DNA of 24,090 nt from JAVBRD01 sp031548365 (GTDB lineage Bacteria > Bacillota > Clostridia > Christensenellales > UBA1750), in assembly GCA_031548365.1 (NCBI GenBank), contig JAVBRD010000033.1, positions 1 through 24,090 on the forward strand, given 5' to 3'. Of the stretch, positions 1 to 7,708 are shown piece after piece. A model generated the notes under the pieces. That model was not told where the DNA came from and did not search any database. It saw nothing but the letters and a program-made list of their open reading frames with translations. Made by a program: the position numbers and the translations under genes. The stretch's first letter is position 1. The number at the start of each line of letters is the position of its first letter.

Positions 1-841
1 CGATAAACGACAGGTTCCACAGCGTCCAAAGGCTGCGTTTCAACAGTATTTGGACAAGAACGCACAGGAAAACCGTGGCAGCCGTGAACAAGCCGCGCCA
101 CAGCAGGGCTGCGCTGCCTTGAAATGCGGAAAAGGGACTGATGATGAACTCGATGTAGAAATAGGCCATGAACAGAAAGAACATCAGCCAAACGGCGGGA
201 ACGATCTTGCTCCTCGGCCTTTTTTCCACCTCGTAAAAACTCTCCGTTCGGCAGGCGAACGCGCAGACGATCATGCCTGCGACGACAGCGAACAGAAATG
301 CTTTCATCAAAGCCGAGGGCAGGAAATCCCCTCCGGCGTTCGCGAAAGCCAGACCCTGAAAAAACACAACGGCGGCGCTCCCCCAAAACCGCTCAGCGTT
401 GTTCTGTATGTAGCAAAAGGAGAACGTACCGCTCGACATGCAGCCGCCCGCGCCAAACATGAACAGAAACGCGCACAAGTGCCCAAGCGTGCCGCCAGGC
501 AGAACGAGCCACAAAGCAAACCCAATCAGCGCCAGAACAGAAGCGCTTTTTGACAGTTTTGACAGGTTCCCGGTATGAGCGAACGCAAACAACAGAGCGG
601 CGCCGAGGCAGTACCCGATAAAGGCGACCGATCCGCCGCTCAGACCGAACAAACCCGCTTGATTGACGAACAGGTGCTCCTGCGTATTGACGAAGATCAT
701 CGCCAGCGGAAACGCTAGAAAATACTGCACATGACTGAGCCGGACATTTCTGACGTTCAGCGTCTCCTGTGCGCTCCAAAGCTTGCCGATGGACGCGAAC
801 AGGCGCGGTACATAGCTTCTGCCGCCCGGTTGGTGCTTCAT
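1..841 (-). CDS. Polytopic membrane protein, MFS-like, N-terminal part (runs off left edge)
   Basis: An open frame of 280 codons reads from ATG at 841 to the window edge without a stop, so only the N-terminal part is visible. AAGGGAG lies 8 nt before the ATG. The translation starts MKHQPGGRSYVPRLF and then alternates hydrophobic segments with short loops: HVQYFLAFPLAMIFV, GSVAFIGYCLGAALLFAFA, ASVLALIGFALWLVL, LCAFLFMFGAGG, a segment near AAVVFFQGLAFA, LMKAFLFAVVAGMIVCAFA, IVPAVWLMFFLFMAYFYI and AALLWRGLFTAATVFLCVLVQILL. This gives about eight membrane segments, followed by a basic loop. The pattern suits a 12-TM MFS-type carrier or the MFS-like membrane half of a membrane-bound LuxR-type regulator. 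The missing C-terminus would decide between them. Overlapping frames on either strand read as charged or Cys/Arg-rich shadows. Confidence 0.75.
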   Translation of the reverse strand, partial: MKHQPGGRSYVPRLFASIGKLWSAQETLNVRNVRLSHVQYFLAFPLAMIFVNTQEHLFVNQAGLFGLSGGSVAFIGYCLGAALLFAFAHTGNLSKLSKSASVLALIGFALWLVLPGGTLGHLCAFLFMFGAGGCMSSGTFSFCYIQNNAERFWGSAAVVFFQGLAFANAGGDFLPSALMKAFLFAVVAGMIVCAFACRTESFYEVEKRPRSKIVPAVWLMFFLFMAYFYIEFIISPFSAFQGSAALLWRGLFTAATVFLCVLVQILLKRSLWTLWNLSFI

Positions 842-1177
842 GTGGCCCGCTCCCTTCGCCTGAACGCCCGTGTTTTTAACTGTCCCCCGCCAAACAGCGT
901 ATCGTTTGGCCGAGGCACAGCGAAAAGGCGCACCCCTCCTGTTGGGGTTGATGTCCTCAGTTCTCCACCACGGACAAAAATGAAAATCAAATGGGTAATT
1001 CGTGTATTCACCCTGAAAAAAGCCATGGCTGCGGACTTGCGCGGTCAGACCGGATTGCCGTTTCAAACTTGCGTGTCAGGGAGGCGGAGCGCGTGGTGGG
1101 CGCTGCGCATCCGTGTTGATTTTTGCGTCCGGCTATGGAACGGCCCAGAGCACACCGCGCCGTCCGACGACATGATC

Positions 1178-1206
1178 ATTATAAAAGATTGTGCGCGGGC
1201 GCGCAA
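1178..1206 (-). promoter_or_regulatory. Candidate sigma-A promoter for the left-edge membrane gene
   Basis: On the minus strand TTGCGC (1206-1201) and a perfect TATAAT (1183-1178) are separated by 17 nt. The -35 box matches only TTG of TTGACA, so the call rests on the -10 and the spacing. It overlaps the hairpin proposed as a terminator for the gene upstream. The implied leader is about 330 nt long. Confidence 0.4.
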
Positions 1207-1207
1207 T
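1182..1207 (-). terminator. Possible weak terminator after the YyaL-like gene
   Basis: On the minus strand ATTG-C-GCGC and its partner ending CAAT form a short GC-rich stem with one C-A mismatch and a tight loop, followed by CTTTTA. It lies about 100 nt after the stop of the YyaL-like gene. The T-run is short and the element overlaps a -10 box, so it could instead be promoter sequence. Confidence 0.28.
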
Positions 1208-1303
1208 GACAGACACGGCGGTTCGCATGCACCAAAACGGCGAAGAAGCCCCGGCGGCGACAAAATCAAATGCCGGGTTGTCAGTGCGCGTAAACGGGCA
1301 ACT

Positions 1304-3292
1304 CTATGGTTTCAAGGCTTCTCTCAGCGCCCGAATGTCATGGATGGGCGGCAGACACATCTGCCCTTTGCATAAATAAGCCGTTGTCTGACCGTGCGCG
1401 CGGGGATACCCGGTATCATCGCCGATGGCCAGGCGGACGGCCAGCAGCGGCTCCGCGGAGACCGCGCGCAGCATCTCGTCGGCTTTCGTCCGGCTGTCGG
1501 CGGCGATCACCAGCTTACGTCCGTCATCGCGCATCAAAGAAGCCAAGACCATAAAACCATGCCCAGATGGCGCGCGGCCCGCTTCACGCGCGCACAGGGA
1601 GAACAGAGTGTCCGCCCGCTCCTGATAGCTGATGTCCTCTGTCAGCAGCGCAAGCCAGCAAAAGCACCAGGCCGCCACGGCGTTGGGCGAAGGCAGCGCG
1701 CCGTCGTCAAATGGCTTGCTTCGTACCAATCCGGCGTCCCCGGGGTTGCGGCTGTAGAAGTACCCGCCCCGGTCTTCATCCCACAGCCGGTTCATCTCCC
1801 GGGCTATATTGCGCATGTTGTCGATGTGCGCCTCATCCAGCGTGGCGCGATAAAGCTCCAGCACTCCCCAGAAAACAAACGCGTAATCCTCCGCGTGAGC
1901 AGCGTTTTTTACCTGTCCCGCGCGGAAGGCGGAGCTCAGCGCGCCGTTCCGCCACATGGTTCCGACAATGAACCGCCAGCAGCGATCGGCCATCTCCGTG
2001 TACTCCGGGCGGCCAAGGACGCGGCCTACCTGAGCGAGCGCCGCGATTGTCAGCCCGTTCCAGGAAGTCAGGATTTTGTCGTCGGTCGCGGGGCGCGCGC
2101 GCAGGACTCGCGCCGCATACAACCTTTCGGCGCAGGCGTCCGCGAAGACGCGCTCATCTCCAGAAAGCGGCCGGCCAATCAGGTGGGGAATGTTCTTGCC
2201 TTCAAAATTGCCGCCTGGGGATATATCAAACACGCGGCAATACCGTTCCGCGTCCGCGCCTAGCGCCGCGCCCACTTCATCGGGCGTCCATAGATAATAT
2301 CGGCCTTCCACACCCTCGCTGTCGGCGTCCTGCGCGGAATAAAAAGCGCCCTCGGGGGAAGTCATCTCCCGCCGCAAAAAAAGGATGGTTTGCTCCGCCG
2401 CCCGGCGGTGTTCAGGGTCTGAGGTTACGCTGAACGCCTGCGCGTAGGTCATGATGAGCAGCGCGTTGTCGTAGAGCATTTTTTCGAAATGCGGAACCAA
2501 CCACCGCCGGTCGGTGGCGTAACGGCAAAAGCCATACCCGATCTGATCGAACAGCCCCCCGCGATGCATGGCCTTGAGCGTCTTATCCGCCATGGGCAGC
2601 GCCGCCGCGCAGACGTGCGCACAGGACAACAGGAAGAGCAGCGCGTGCGGCATCGGGAATTTGGGCGCGCCGCCAAAGCCCCCGAACTCCGCGTCGAAAC
2701 TCCCGGCCAGCGCGTCAAAGTAGCGCTTGGGCATGTCGGCGGGCCAGGTGCCCGCGTCAGGTTGGCGGGCCAGTACGGCGTGGATGCGGTCGGCGTTTGC
2801 GAAGAGTGCGGCCCGCTCGTCTTTCCACAGGGCATCGATTCGGGTCAACAGCTGCGTGAAGCTCGGCATCCCGCCGCGCGGCCGATTGGGGTAGTAGGTA
2901 CCGGCGAAAAAAATGCGTTTGTCCGCATCCGCAAACACCGAGAGCGGCCAGCCGCCGCTGCCGTTGATGGCCAGGCAGGCTTCCATCAGGATGTGGTCGA
3001 TGTCCGGGCGTTCCTCCCGGTCGAGCTTAACGCTGATAAAGCAGGCATTTAACAGCGCCGCGGCATCGGCGTCCTCAAAGCTTTCGCGGGCCATGACATG
3101 GCACCAATGGCATGTACTTGGTATGGAAATTCAGCTGTACCCAACAGAAATGAAAACAGGCCTATCCAGGGCTTTTGCTTTTGCAAACGCTTCTTCGCAC
3201 CACGGCCACCACGCGACGGGATTGTACGCATGCTGCAGGAGATAAGGCGACGTTTCATGAATCAATCTGTTGGGTACTTTTGAACTCGTCAT
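1304..3292 (-). pseudogene. YyaL/DUF255 thioredoxin-domain protein, interrupted by an in-frame TGA before CxxC
   Basis: The product belongs to the YyaL / SSP411 (DUF255) family: an N-terminal thioredoxin-like domain followed by an (alpha/alpha) barrel resembling sugar epimerases. The cellular role is poorly defined. ATG at 3292 gives the expected N-terminus (NRLIHETSPYLLQHAYNPV, then RPVFISVGYS). The family normally continues directly into STCHWCHVM, but here codons 54-59 are TGA-Ile-Ser-Ile-Pro-Ser, and then TCHWCHVMARESF resumes in the same frame (C61, C64). Downstream the protein is complete (GGAPKFPMPHALLFLL, DQIGYGFCRYATD, HFEKMLYDNALL, QDADSEGVEGRYY, LTSWNGL), ending at 1304. The 663-codon span is normal for the family. 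A product started at the ATG at 3094 would lack the CxxC and has no clear ribosome binding site. Either this is a recent pseudogene, the TGA is read through, or only a truncated barrel domain is made. Confidence 0.8.
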
Positions 3293-3356
3293 GGGGCATC
3301 ACCACCTCTCGTGATAAAGTCGGCTGCCGTTGACGTAGCGTCCCCGTGCCTGTGCC

Positions 3357-3386
3357 ATACTATTCTGATGATATTCCGGTTTGCAA
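3357..3386 (-). promoter_or_regulatory. Candidate promoter of the YyaL-like gene
   Basis: Minus strand TTGCAA (3386-3381), an 18-nt spacer, and TAGTAT (3362-3357). Each box matches 4 of 6 consensus bases. It lies 65 nt upstream of the ATG at 3292 and is the best candidate in the intergenic gap. Confidence 0.33.
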
Positions 3387-3507
3387 ATCATCGCTGGTGG
3401 TGGCGCCAAGCGCGTGATAAGATGAAATCAGGCGATCCAGACGCGTTCGCGCGGGGTATTTGGATGAAAGAACAGCGGTACTTTGGTTTCGGGAGCTGAG
3501 TTAGGCC

Positions 3508-5532
3508 ATGCCCAATGAAAACGCTCGTCATCACAGCAAGGAAAATGCGCACGCGCTTCTGATTCTGGCGATCGGTGTGACAATTGTGCTCGCGCGGCTT
3601 GTTCCATTCATCAACCTGATGCCCGCAGCACCGCCGATAGTCTATGAAAATTTTCATGCGGTGAACAACACGTACGACCTGCGGGACGTGAGCTTTGACG
3701 GGCGCTGTGCCGTCATTCAGCACAACCCGTTGTACTACGCGGATGCATATGTGCTGCCGGAGCAGATCGAGACGGCCATGCCCACAGCCGTGGACGAGGA
3801 GACTGGGATTCAGTCTGATTTCATCACCCAACGATTTACGCTTCTTATGCCCGAGAACCGTACGTATCGACTGCAGACCTTCGCGCCGTCCATGAGGCTG
3901 TATGTCAATGGGAAGCTCTATGCGCAAAACGGCAATCCCGGCTATTCATGGAAAGACACCGAAACGCAGGAGCGAAACGTATCCGTTTACGTGACGCCTG
4001 TGGACGGAAAAATTGATGTTGTGGCGCACACCGCCGTGTATAACTTCCACGATGACCGGGCGACGCCGTTGGCTTTTTGGGTGACTTACCCCGAAACGTC
4101 GTATAATTTCGCTTGGGACGAAAGCCGGTATGTGTATCTGGTCGTCGGGATACTCCTTGGCTCGACCGTTTTGCTGCTCCTGATGTTTCTCGCGCGAAAG
4201 AGCATGACGCAGAACCTGTGGTTCGCCTTGGCCTGCCTTGCCTTGGGGCTTCGCTATGGCGGCATTGGGCAGTACGATGAGCTTACCCGGCTTTTCCCGT
4301 TTATCAGCGGAAACCAGTCGTTTGTGTTTGAACACATGGGGTTTCCGCTTGTGACAGCGTTCATGATGCTTTACCTGCACAAGGTGTTCCCGTCGGTTTT
4401 CGGCGGCGTAATCCGGCACATCGTCGTGGGCTCTTCGCTGCTCTATGCCGCGCTTGTGGCGACAATCGACCCGCGCGTTCACACATGGCTTATGCAATAC
4501 TACCAGTGGATTCTCTATGCGGACGCGGTCTGGATTGTGTACCGGCTGGCCCGCCGCTTGCGCAATCCTGAGCCCGAACAGTATGTGGCGTTGTATGGCA
4601 TCATCGTGTTCTTCATGGGGACAGCGTACGATTTTTTGAGGTACAACAATTTTGACAATCTGTGGGGGCTGCCCAAGGTCGACGCCGCGCAAACCGCGCT
4701 GGTTGTGTGCTATTTTTCGCAGATGCTCAGCCTGTATATCGGCAACAACCGCGCAGCGGACACCGCCAAGGAGGCCGAACGGGCAGCCGCCCTGGAGGTA
4801 CGGCAGCTCGAAAAAATTAACCAGCTTAAAACCGAGTTCTTAGCCAACATATCACATGAGCTGAAAACGCCATTGACCGTTATTTCAGGCTACGCGCAGG
4901 AAAACGAAAAAAAATCCGCGGACGCTCCCGACATCGCCCATAGCATGAAGCTGATCTCATCCGAGGCAGACCGGCTGGCTCTCATGGTTTCGCAGGTGCT
5001 GGACGTTACCCGAATAGACGAGGGGCGCATGAGTTTTGATGTTTGCCCCTGCTCCCTGTCGCGTATTGTGCAGGACACGCTGTCCACCTACTACCCCGCC
5101 TTCAGGAAAAACAACAATCAGCTGACGGTGGCCAGAAACGCTGCGGATCCGGTCGTGCTGTGCGATGCGGCACGCGTTTCACAGGTTTTGGTTAATCTCA
5201 TCTCCAACGCGTCAAGGCACACCCACGACGGCACGATCAATATCGCCATTGCCCAAACAGGGGTCGTCGCGGAAGTCAGCGTGTCGGATACCGGCGAAGG
5301 TATCGCCCCGGAAAACATGGCGACGCTGTTTGAACGCTACAAAACCCGCGCCGGCGGGGGAGACCCGAAAACCGGCACGGGGCTTGGTTTGTACCTGTCA
5401 AAATGCATCGTCGAGGAGCAAGGGGGAACGATTTGCGTTCAAAGCGAACCGAACGTGGGCACGACCGTCCGGTTCACGCTGCCTCTGGCTAAAATCGGAC
5501 TTTCTGAAAGCGGTACCGCTTTTCCGGCGTGA
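3508..5532 (+). CDS. 7TM (7TMR-DISM-like) sensor histidine kinase
   Basis: A 674-residue membrane sensor kinase. Residues about 16-36 are a first membrane segment. An extracytoplasmic beta-rich region follows to about residue 205, resembling the jelly-roll sensor domain of 7TMR-DISM proteins (RLYVNGKLYAQNGNPG). Seven hydrophobic segments fill about 208-415, starting YVYLVVGILLGSTVLLLLMF. A short coiled linker (AAALEVRQLEKINQLKTEF) leads to HisKA: SHELKTPL with phospho-acceptor H450. The ATPase domain has the N box (LVNLISNASRH), G1 (DTGEGI) and G2 (GTGLGLYLSK). It should autophosphorylate on His and pass phosphate to a response regulator, presumably the convergent gene next door. The ligand is unknown; related 7TM sensors bind small molecules or carbohydrates. 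GGGAG lies rather far (12 nt) before the ATG. The last 44 nt overlap the regulator's coding end on the other strand. Confidence 0.92.
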   Translation: MPNENARHHSKENAHALLILAIGVTIVLARLVPFINLMPAAPPIVYENFHAVNNTYDLRDVSFDGRCAVIQHNPLYYADAYVLPEQIETAMPTAVDEETGIQSDFITQRFTLLMPENRTYRLQTFAPSMRLYVNGKLYAQNGNPGYSWKDTETQERNVSVYVTPVDGKIDVVAHTAVYNFHDDRATPLAFWVTYPETSYNFAWDESRYVYLVVGILLGSTVLLLLMFLARKSMTQNLWFALACLALGLRYGGIGQYDELTRLFPFISGNQSFVFEHMGFPLVTAFMMLYLHKVFPSVFGGVIRHIVVGSSLLYAALVATIDPRVHTWLMQYYQWILYADAVWIVYRLARRLRNPEPEQYVALYGIIVFFMGTAYDFLRYNNFDNLWGLPKVDAAQTALVVCYFSQMLSLYIGNNRAADTAKEAERAAALEVRQLEKINQLKTEFLANISHELKTPLTVISGYAQENEKKSADAPDIAHSMKLISSEADRLALMVSQVLDVTRIDEGRMSFDVCPCSLSRIVQDTLSTYYPAFRKNNNQLTVARNAADPVVLCDAARVSQVLVNLISNASRHTHDGTINIAIAQTGVVAEVSVSDTGEGIAPENMATLFERYKTRAGGGDPKTGTGLGLYLSKCIVEEQGGTICVQSEPNVGTTVRFTLPLAKIGLSESGTAFPA

Positions 5533-6175
5533 TGCTGAGCTCGAACGCGCTGGAATCATCCAGCTTCAGCTTGCGGCGGATGTTGGAAACATGCATTTTC
5601 ACCGTGTTCACAGGCGTGCCTCCGGCATCACCCCATACGATCGCATACAGCTCGTCGGGGGAAAACGCGCGCCCGACGTTGTCGGCCAGAAACGCAAGCA
5701 GATGGAGCTCCTTGGGCGCGAGGTTCAATTCCTCTCCTGAAAGCGTCGCGCGCCCAAGTCTTACGTCGATTACGAGCGGCGGCAGTTCAATCCGCCCGAC
5801 GGAACCAAAGCCGGAGCGCCGCAGCATGGTCTTCACCCTCGCGGATAGTACATCCAGGCTGTAGGGTTTTGTGATATAATCGTCGCCGCCCAGAGAGAGC
5901 CCCTTGATCTCGTTGTCTTCGCCGGCCGCGCACGTAAGATAAATCACCGGCGCGGTGGTGATTTTCCGCATCTCCGCGCAGAAATCAAAACCCGTACCGT
6001 CAGGAAGCTGCACGTCCAGGACAATTAGGTCGGGAGGATTCTCCCAAACAACCGCCCTTGCTTCGGCAAGGGTTTTTGCGGTTTGCACGTCGTAACCTTG
6101 CGCGGCAAAATGCCTGGCGTTCAGAGCCAGGATGTCCGTTTCGTCCTCAACGAACAAGATACGCACTTTTCTCAA
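5489..6175 (-). CDS. OmpR/PhoB-type response regulator
   Basis: A receiver plus winged-helix DNA-binding regulator of 228 residues from the TTG at 6175. The receiver begins RKVRILFVEDE and has the acidic pocket (E10, D11), phospho-acceptor D54 (LIVLDVQLPDG), T81 (VIYLT) and K103 (ITKPYS). The C-terminal winged helix has LNLAPKELHLLAFLADN, FSPDELYAIVWGD and VNTVKMHVSNIRRKL and ends KRYRFQKVRF. The frame is open upstream to an ATG at 6289, but that would add 38 unrelated residues and start upstream of the candidate promoter, so TTG 6175 is preferred; GTG 6166 is a second option. It is convergent with the histidine kinase gene and divergent from the DUF2442/LemA run. The partnership with the kinase is inferred from adjacency. 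Confidence 0.92.
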   Translation of the reverse strand: MRKVRILFVEDETDILALNARHFAAQGYDVQTAKTLAEARAVVWENPPDLIVLDVQLPDGTGFDFCAEMRKITTAPVIYLTCAAGEDNEIKGLSLGGDDYITKPYSLDVLSARVKTMLRRSGFGSVGRIELPPLVIDVRLGRATLSGEELNLAPKELHLLAFLADNVGRAFSPDELYAIVWGDAGGTPVNTVKMHVSNIRRKLKLDDSSAFELSITPEKRYRFQKVRF

Positions 6176-6215
6176 GCGCCGCCCGCCTTGCTCCGTGCTC
6201 AAGCACGTTTTCTTT

Positions 6216-6244
6216 ATTTTATCATGAAACCCGGAAGGCGGCAA
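6216..6244 (-). promoter_or_regulatory. Candidate extended -10 promoter of the response regulator
   Basis: Minus strand TTGCCG (6244-6239), 17 nt, TAAAAT (6221-6216) preceded by TGA, giving an extended -10 (TGATAAAAT). It lies 41 nt upstream of the TTG start. The 12-mer TCATGATAAAAT that includes this -10 recurs in inverted orientation at 6297-6308. Confidence 0.5.
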
Positions 6245-6296
6245 AGCAATCCTTGGGCGGTATGGATTTCTATACAATTTTATTCCCAAACACCCG

Positions 6297-6308
6297 TCAT
6301 GATAAAAT
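6297..6308 (+). promoter_or_regulatory. Candidate extended -10 promoter of the DUF2442/LemA run
   Basis: TCATGATAAAAT on plus provides an extended -10 (TGATAAAAT). The -35 position (TTATTC, 6280-6285) is poor, so an extended -10 or an activator would be needed. A start point near 6315 would leave a leader of about 22 nt carrying the ribosome binding site GAGGTG (6325-6330). Confidence 0.42.
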
Positions 6309-6336
6309 GACCACGTACCGAATCGAGGTGATGACG

Positions 6337-6588
6337 ATGCTGAAAATCACCCGCGTTGGCGCGCTGGACGGCAACACGATTGATGTAGAGCTGGACAACG
6401 GGAATATTCTGCTTGTCAATCTTGGCCTCTTGGCAGCCGAGGAGGGATTTGGCGCGATGATCAAGGACAATCGCATCCTTTATCCCAAGACAGACGGGAG
6501 CAGCGTTTACTGGCGCGATGGCCCCCGGTTAACGCTTGCGGACATTTTTGAGCTCATTCAGCGAACGGGTCAAACGAGGGAGGAATGA
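6337..6588 (+). CDS. Small DUF2442-like protein
   Basis: Eighty-three residues: MLKITRVGALDGNTIDVELD at the start, then a Gly-Ala-Met loop and SSVYWRDGPRLTLADIFELI near the end. The order of a beta-hairpin, an xVYWRDGPRL-type segment and a terminal helix resembles DUF2442, a short domain of unknown function often found with toxin-antitoxin or regulatory genes. ATG 6337 is chosen because GAGGTG sits 6 nt before it; in-frame ATGs at 6331 and 6307 are less well placed. The frame stays open upstream into the regulator gene, but that part reads as a shadow. It is the first gene of the plus-strand envelope run, 54 nt before lemA. No toxin or antitoxin partner is visible. Confidence 0.65.
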   Translation: MLKITRVGALDGNTIDVELDNGNILLVNLGLLAAEEGFGAMIKDNRILYPKTDGSSVYWRDGPRLTLADIFELIQRTGQTREE

Positions 6589-6642
6589 GCTCGCCATCGC
6601 ACGCTCGCGCCCATGAAGCACAGCGAAAGTGAGGTCATATTC

Positions 6643-7185
6643 ATGCTGGTTTTGTTCGCCGTTTTGGCTCTGATTGTGCTCGTTGTTCTTTGGGGGATCA
6701 GCGCGTCCAACCGTTTTGCCAGGCTCGCGGTCAAAATTGAGGAATCCGCGTCCGGAATCGACGTGGCGCTGACGAAACGGTTTGATACGCTCACCAAGCT
6801 TCTCTCGATTTGCAAAGCGTTTACCGAACACGAAACGGAGCTGCTCACACAGCTGGTCAAGTACCGCGCCGGCATGAGCATGACGGAAAAAAGCGAAGCC
6901 AGCAACCGCATGGACGAGCTGCATGGCCGGATCAACGTTCTCGCCGAGGCTTACCCTCAGCTTCGGTCGAGCGAAAACTATAAACAGCTGCAGGAGTCGG
7001 TGTCCGAGGTGGAGGAACACCTGCAAGCGGCCCGGCGCATTTACAACATGAACGCTTCAAGTTTCAACCAGGCCATCGTGGTTTTCCCAGCGAGCCTCAT
7101 CGCCCATGCGCAGAAGCTCAAAAGCAGGGAATTCTTTGCCGCGGACGAGGGTAAAAGGCAGGACGTCAAGATGGACTTTCGATGA
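6643..7185 (+). CDS. lemA: LemA family membrane-anchored protein
   Basis: One hydrophobic N-terminal helix (LVLFAVLALIVLVVLWGI) is followed by a long helical domain. It has the LemA hallmarks: IEESASGIDVALTKRFDTL (family IDVQLKRR-like), a KAFTEHE segment, ENYKQLQESVSEVEEHLQAA, ARRIYNMNASSFNQAIVVFP and AHAQKLKSREFFAAD. At 180 residues it is typical of the family. The biochemical role is not established; the fold is a helical bundle anchored in the membrane with the bulk probably outside. ATG 6643 has GAGGT 7-8 nt upstream, whereas the in-frame ATG at 6613 has none. LemA proteins are frequently encoded beside DUF3137 proteins, as happens here two genes later. Confidence 0.9.
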   Translation: MLVLFAVLALIVLVVLWGISASNRFARLAVKIEESASGIDVALTKRFDTLTKLLSICKAFTEHETELLTQLVKYRAGMSMTEKSEASNRMDELHGRINVLAEAYPQLRSSENYKQLQESVSEVEEHLQAARRIYNMNASSFNQAIVVFPASLIAHAQKLKSREFFAADEGKRQDVKMDFR

Positions 7186-7231
7186 GCCTGTCCGCCGACA
7201 CTCGTGCGGATAAGCCGATGGGGGATCGCTG

Positions 7232-7708
7232 ATGGACACCACACGCAGGTCAAGGAGAGCCCGTGCCCGCAGAGCCGACATTTCGCTGATGGTCATAGGC
7301 GCTATTTGGATCGCCGGCTTATGGCTGATCAGCGCGGAGACGCGCGAGGTCAAATCCACATGGGTCGTCACCGAGGCACGGATTGTGGATGCCAAGGCGG
7401 AAACGGACACGAAAACCGACCGCAACGGCCAAGTACGCAGCAGCGTGGTGTATTACACCAACTTCGCTTTTTTGTTCGACGGCTTGGAGCGCGAAGGAAC
7501 AACGCAGGACAGCGTGGACCGCTCGGGCGACATCGGACAAACCATGAGCGTATGGGTGAACCCAAAGAGTCCCGCGAACTTTCGCCATGAGTTGAGCGAG
7601 GAACCGCCCGCGGCGCTGTATGGCATCGGCGCGCTGCTTTTTGCCGTCGGCCTCGCCCTCAGACTTAGGAAAGCGTTCGTTGCGTTTCGCGAGGGGGCGG
7701 ACGCATGA
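7232..7708 (+). CDS. DUF3592-type membrane protein (first copy)
   Basis: A 158-residue protein with a basic N-terminus (RRSRRARARRAD), a membrane helix (ISLMVIGAIWIAGLWLIS), an extracytoplasmic beta domain of about 90 residues and a second helix (ALYGIGALLFAVGLALRL) with a basic tail. The beta domain has the DUF3592 pattern: WVVTEARIVDAKAETD, VVYYTNFAFLFDG, then GQTMSVWVNPKSPANFRHEL, matching the family's V-x-Y-NPxxP signature. The function is unknown. It overlaps the next gene by 4 nt (ATGA), implying translational coupling. A second DUF3592 protein lies at 10343-10756. GGGGGA lies about 7 nt before the ATG. Confidence 0.78.
   Translation: MDTTRRSRRARARRADISLMVIGAIWIAGLWLISAETREVKSTWVVTEARIVDAKAETDTKTDRNGQVRSSVVYYTNFAFLFDGLEREGTTQDSVDRSGDIGQTMSVWVNPKSPANFRHELSEEPPAALYGIGALLFAVGLALRLRKAFVAFREGADA

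Larger units (their letters stand above)
842..1303. other. Gene-free stretch, probable long leader of the left-edge gene
   Basis: No frame in these 460 bp reads like a protein. On the minus strand it holds a possible promoter near 1178-1206, then about 330 nt before the ATG at 841. Within that leader, read on minus, there is a perfect 7-bp hairpin GCCAAAC/GTTTGGC (889-910) with an 8-nt loop, a smaller hairpin built on GGGT/ACCC near 992-1012, and CCCC/GGGG arms near 932-948. I could not match it to any known riboswitch or leader class. Confidence 0.5.

Noticed and set aside
50..553. 167-codon plus-strand open frame
   Set aside because: Highly charged, low in hydrophobic residues, and opposite a convincing membrane protein on minus; it is a shadow.
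731..1375. 214-codon plus-strand open frame across the gene-free stretch
   Set aside because: No domain, Arg/Pro-rich composition, no ribosome binding site, and it overlaps both minus-strand genes.
3100..3135. TGA in the YyaL-like gene as selenocysteine
   Set aside because: The TGA is not in the CxxC position and lies in an inserted segment; the only downstream stem is a 5-bp ACCAA/TTGGT pairing without a typical SECIS shape. TGA is used as an ordinary stop by neighbouring genes.
3330..3361. Promoter for the histidine kinase (TTGACG at 3330)
   Set aside because: No acceptable -10 at 16-18 nt; the best (CATACT) is 20 nt away.
6058..6336. Long upstream extension of the DUF2442-like frame
   Set aside because: It runs antisense through the response regulator gene, and the ribosome binding site fits ATG 6337.
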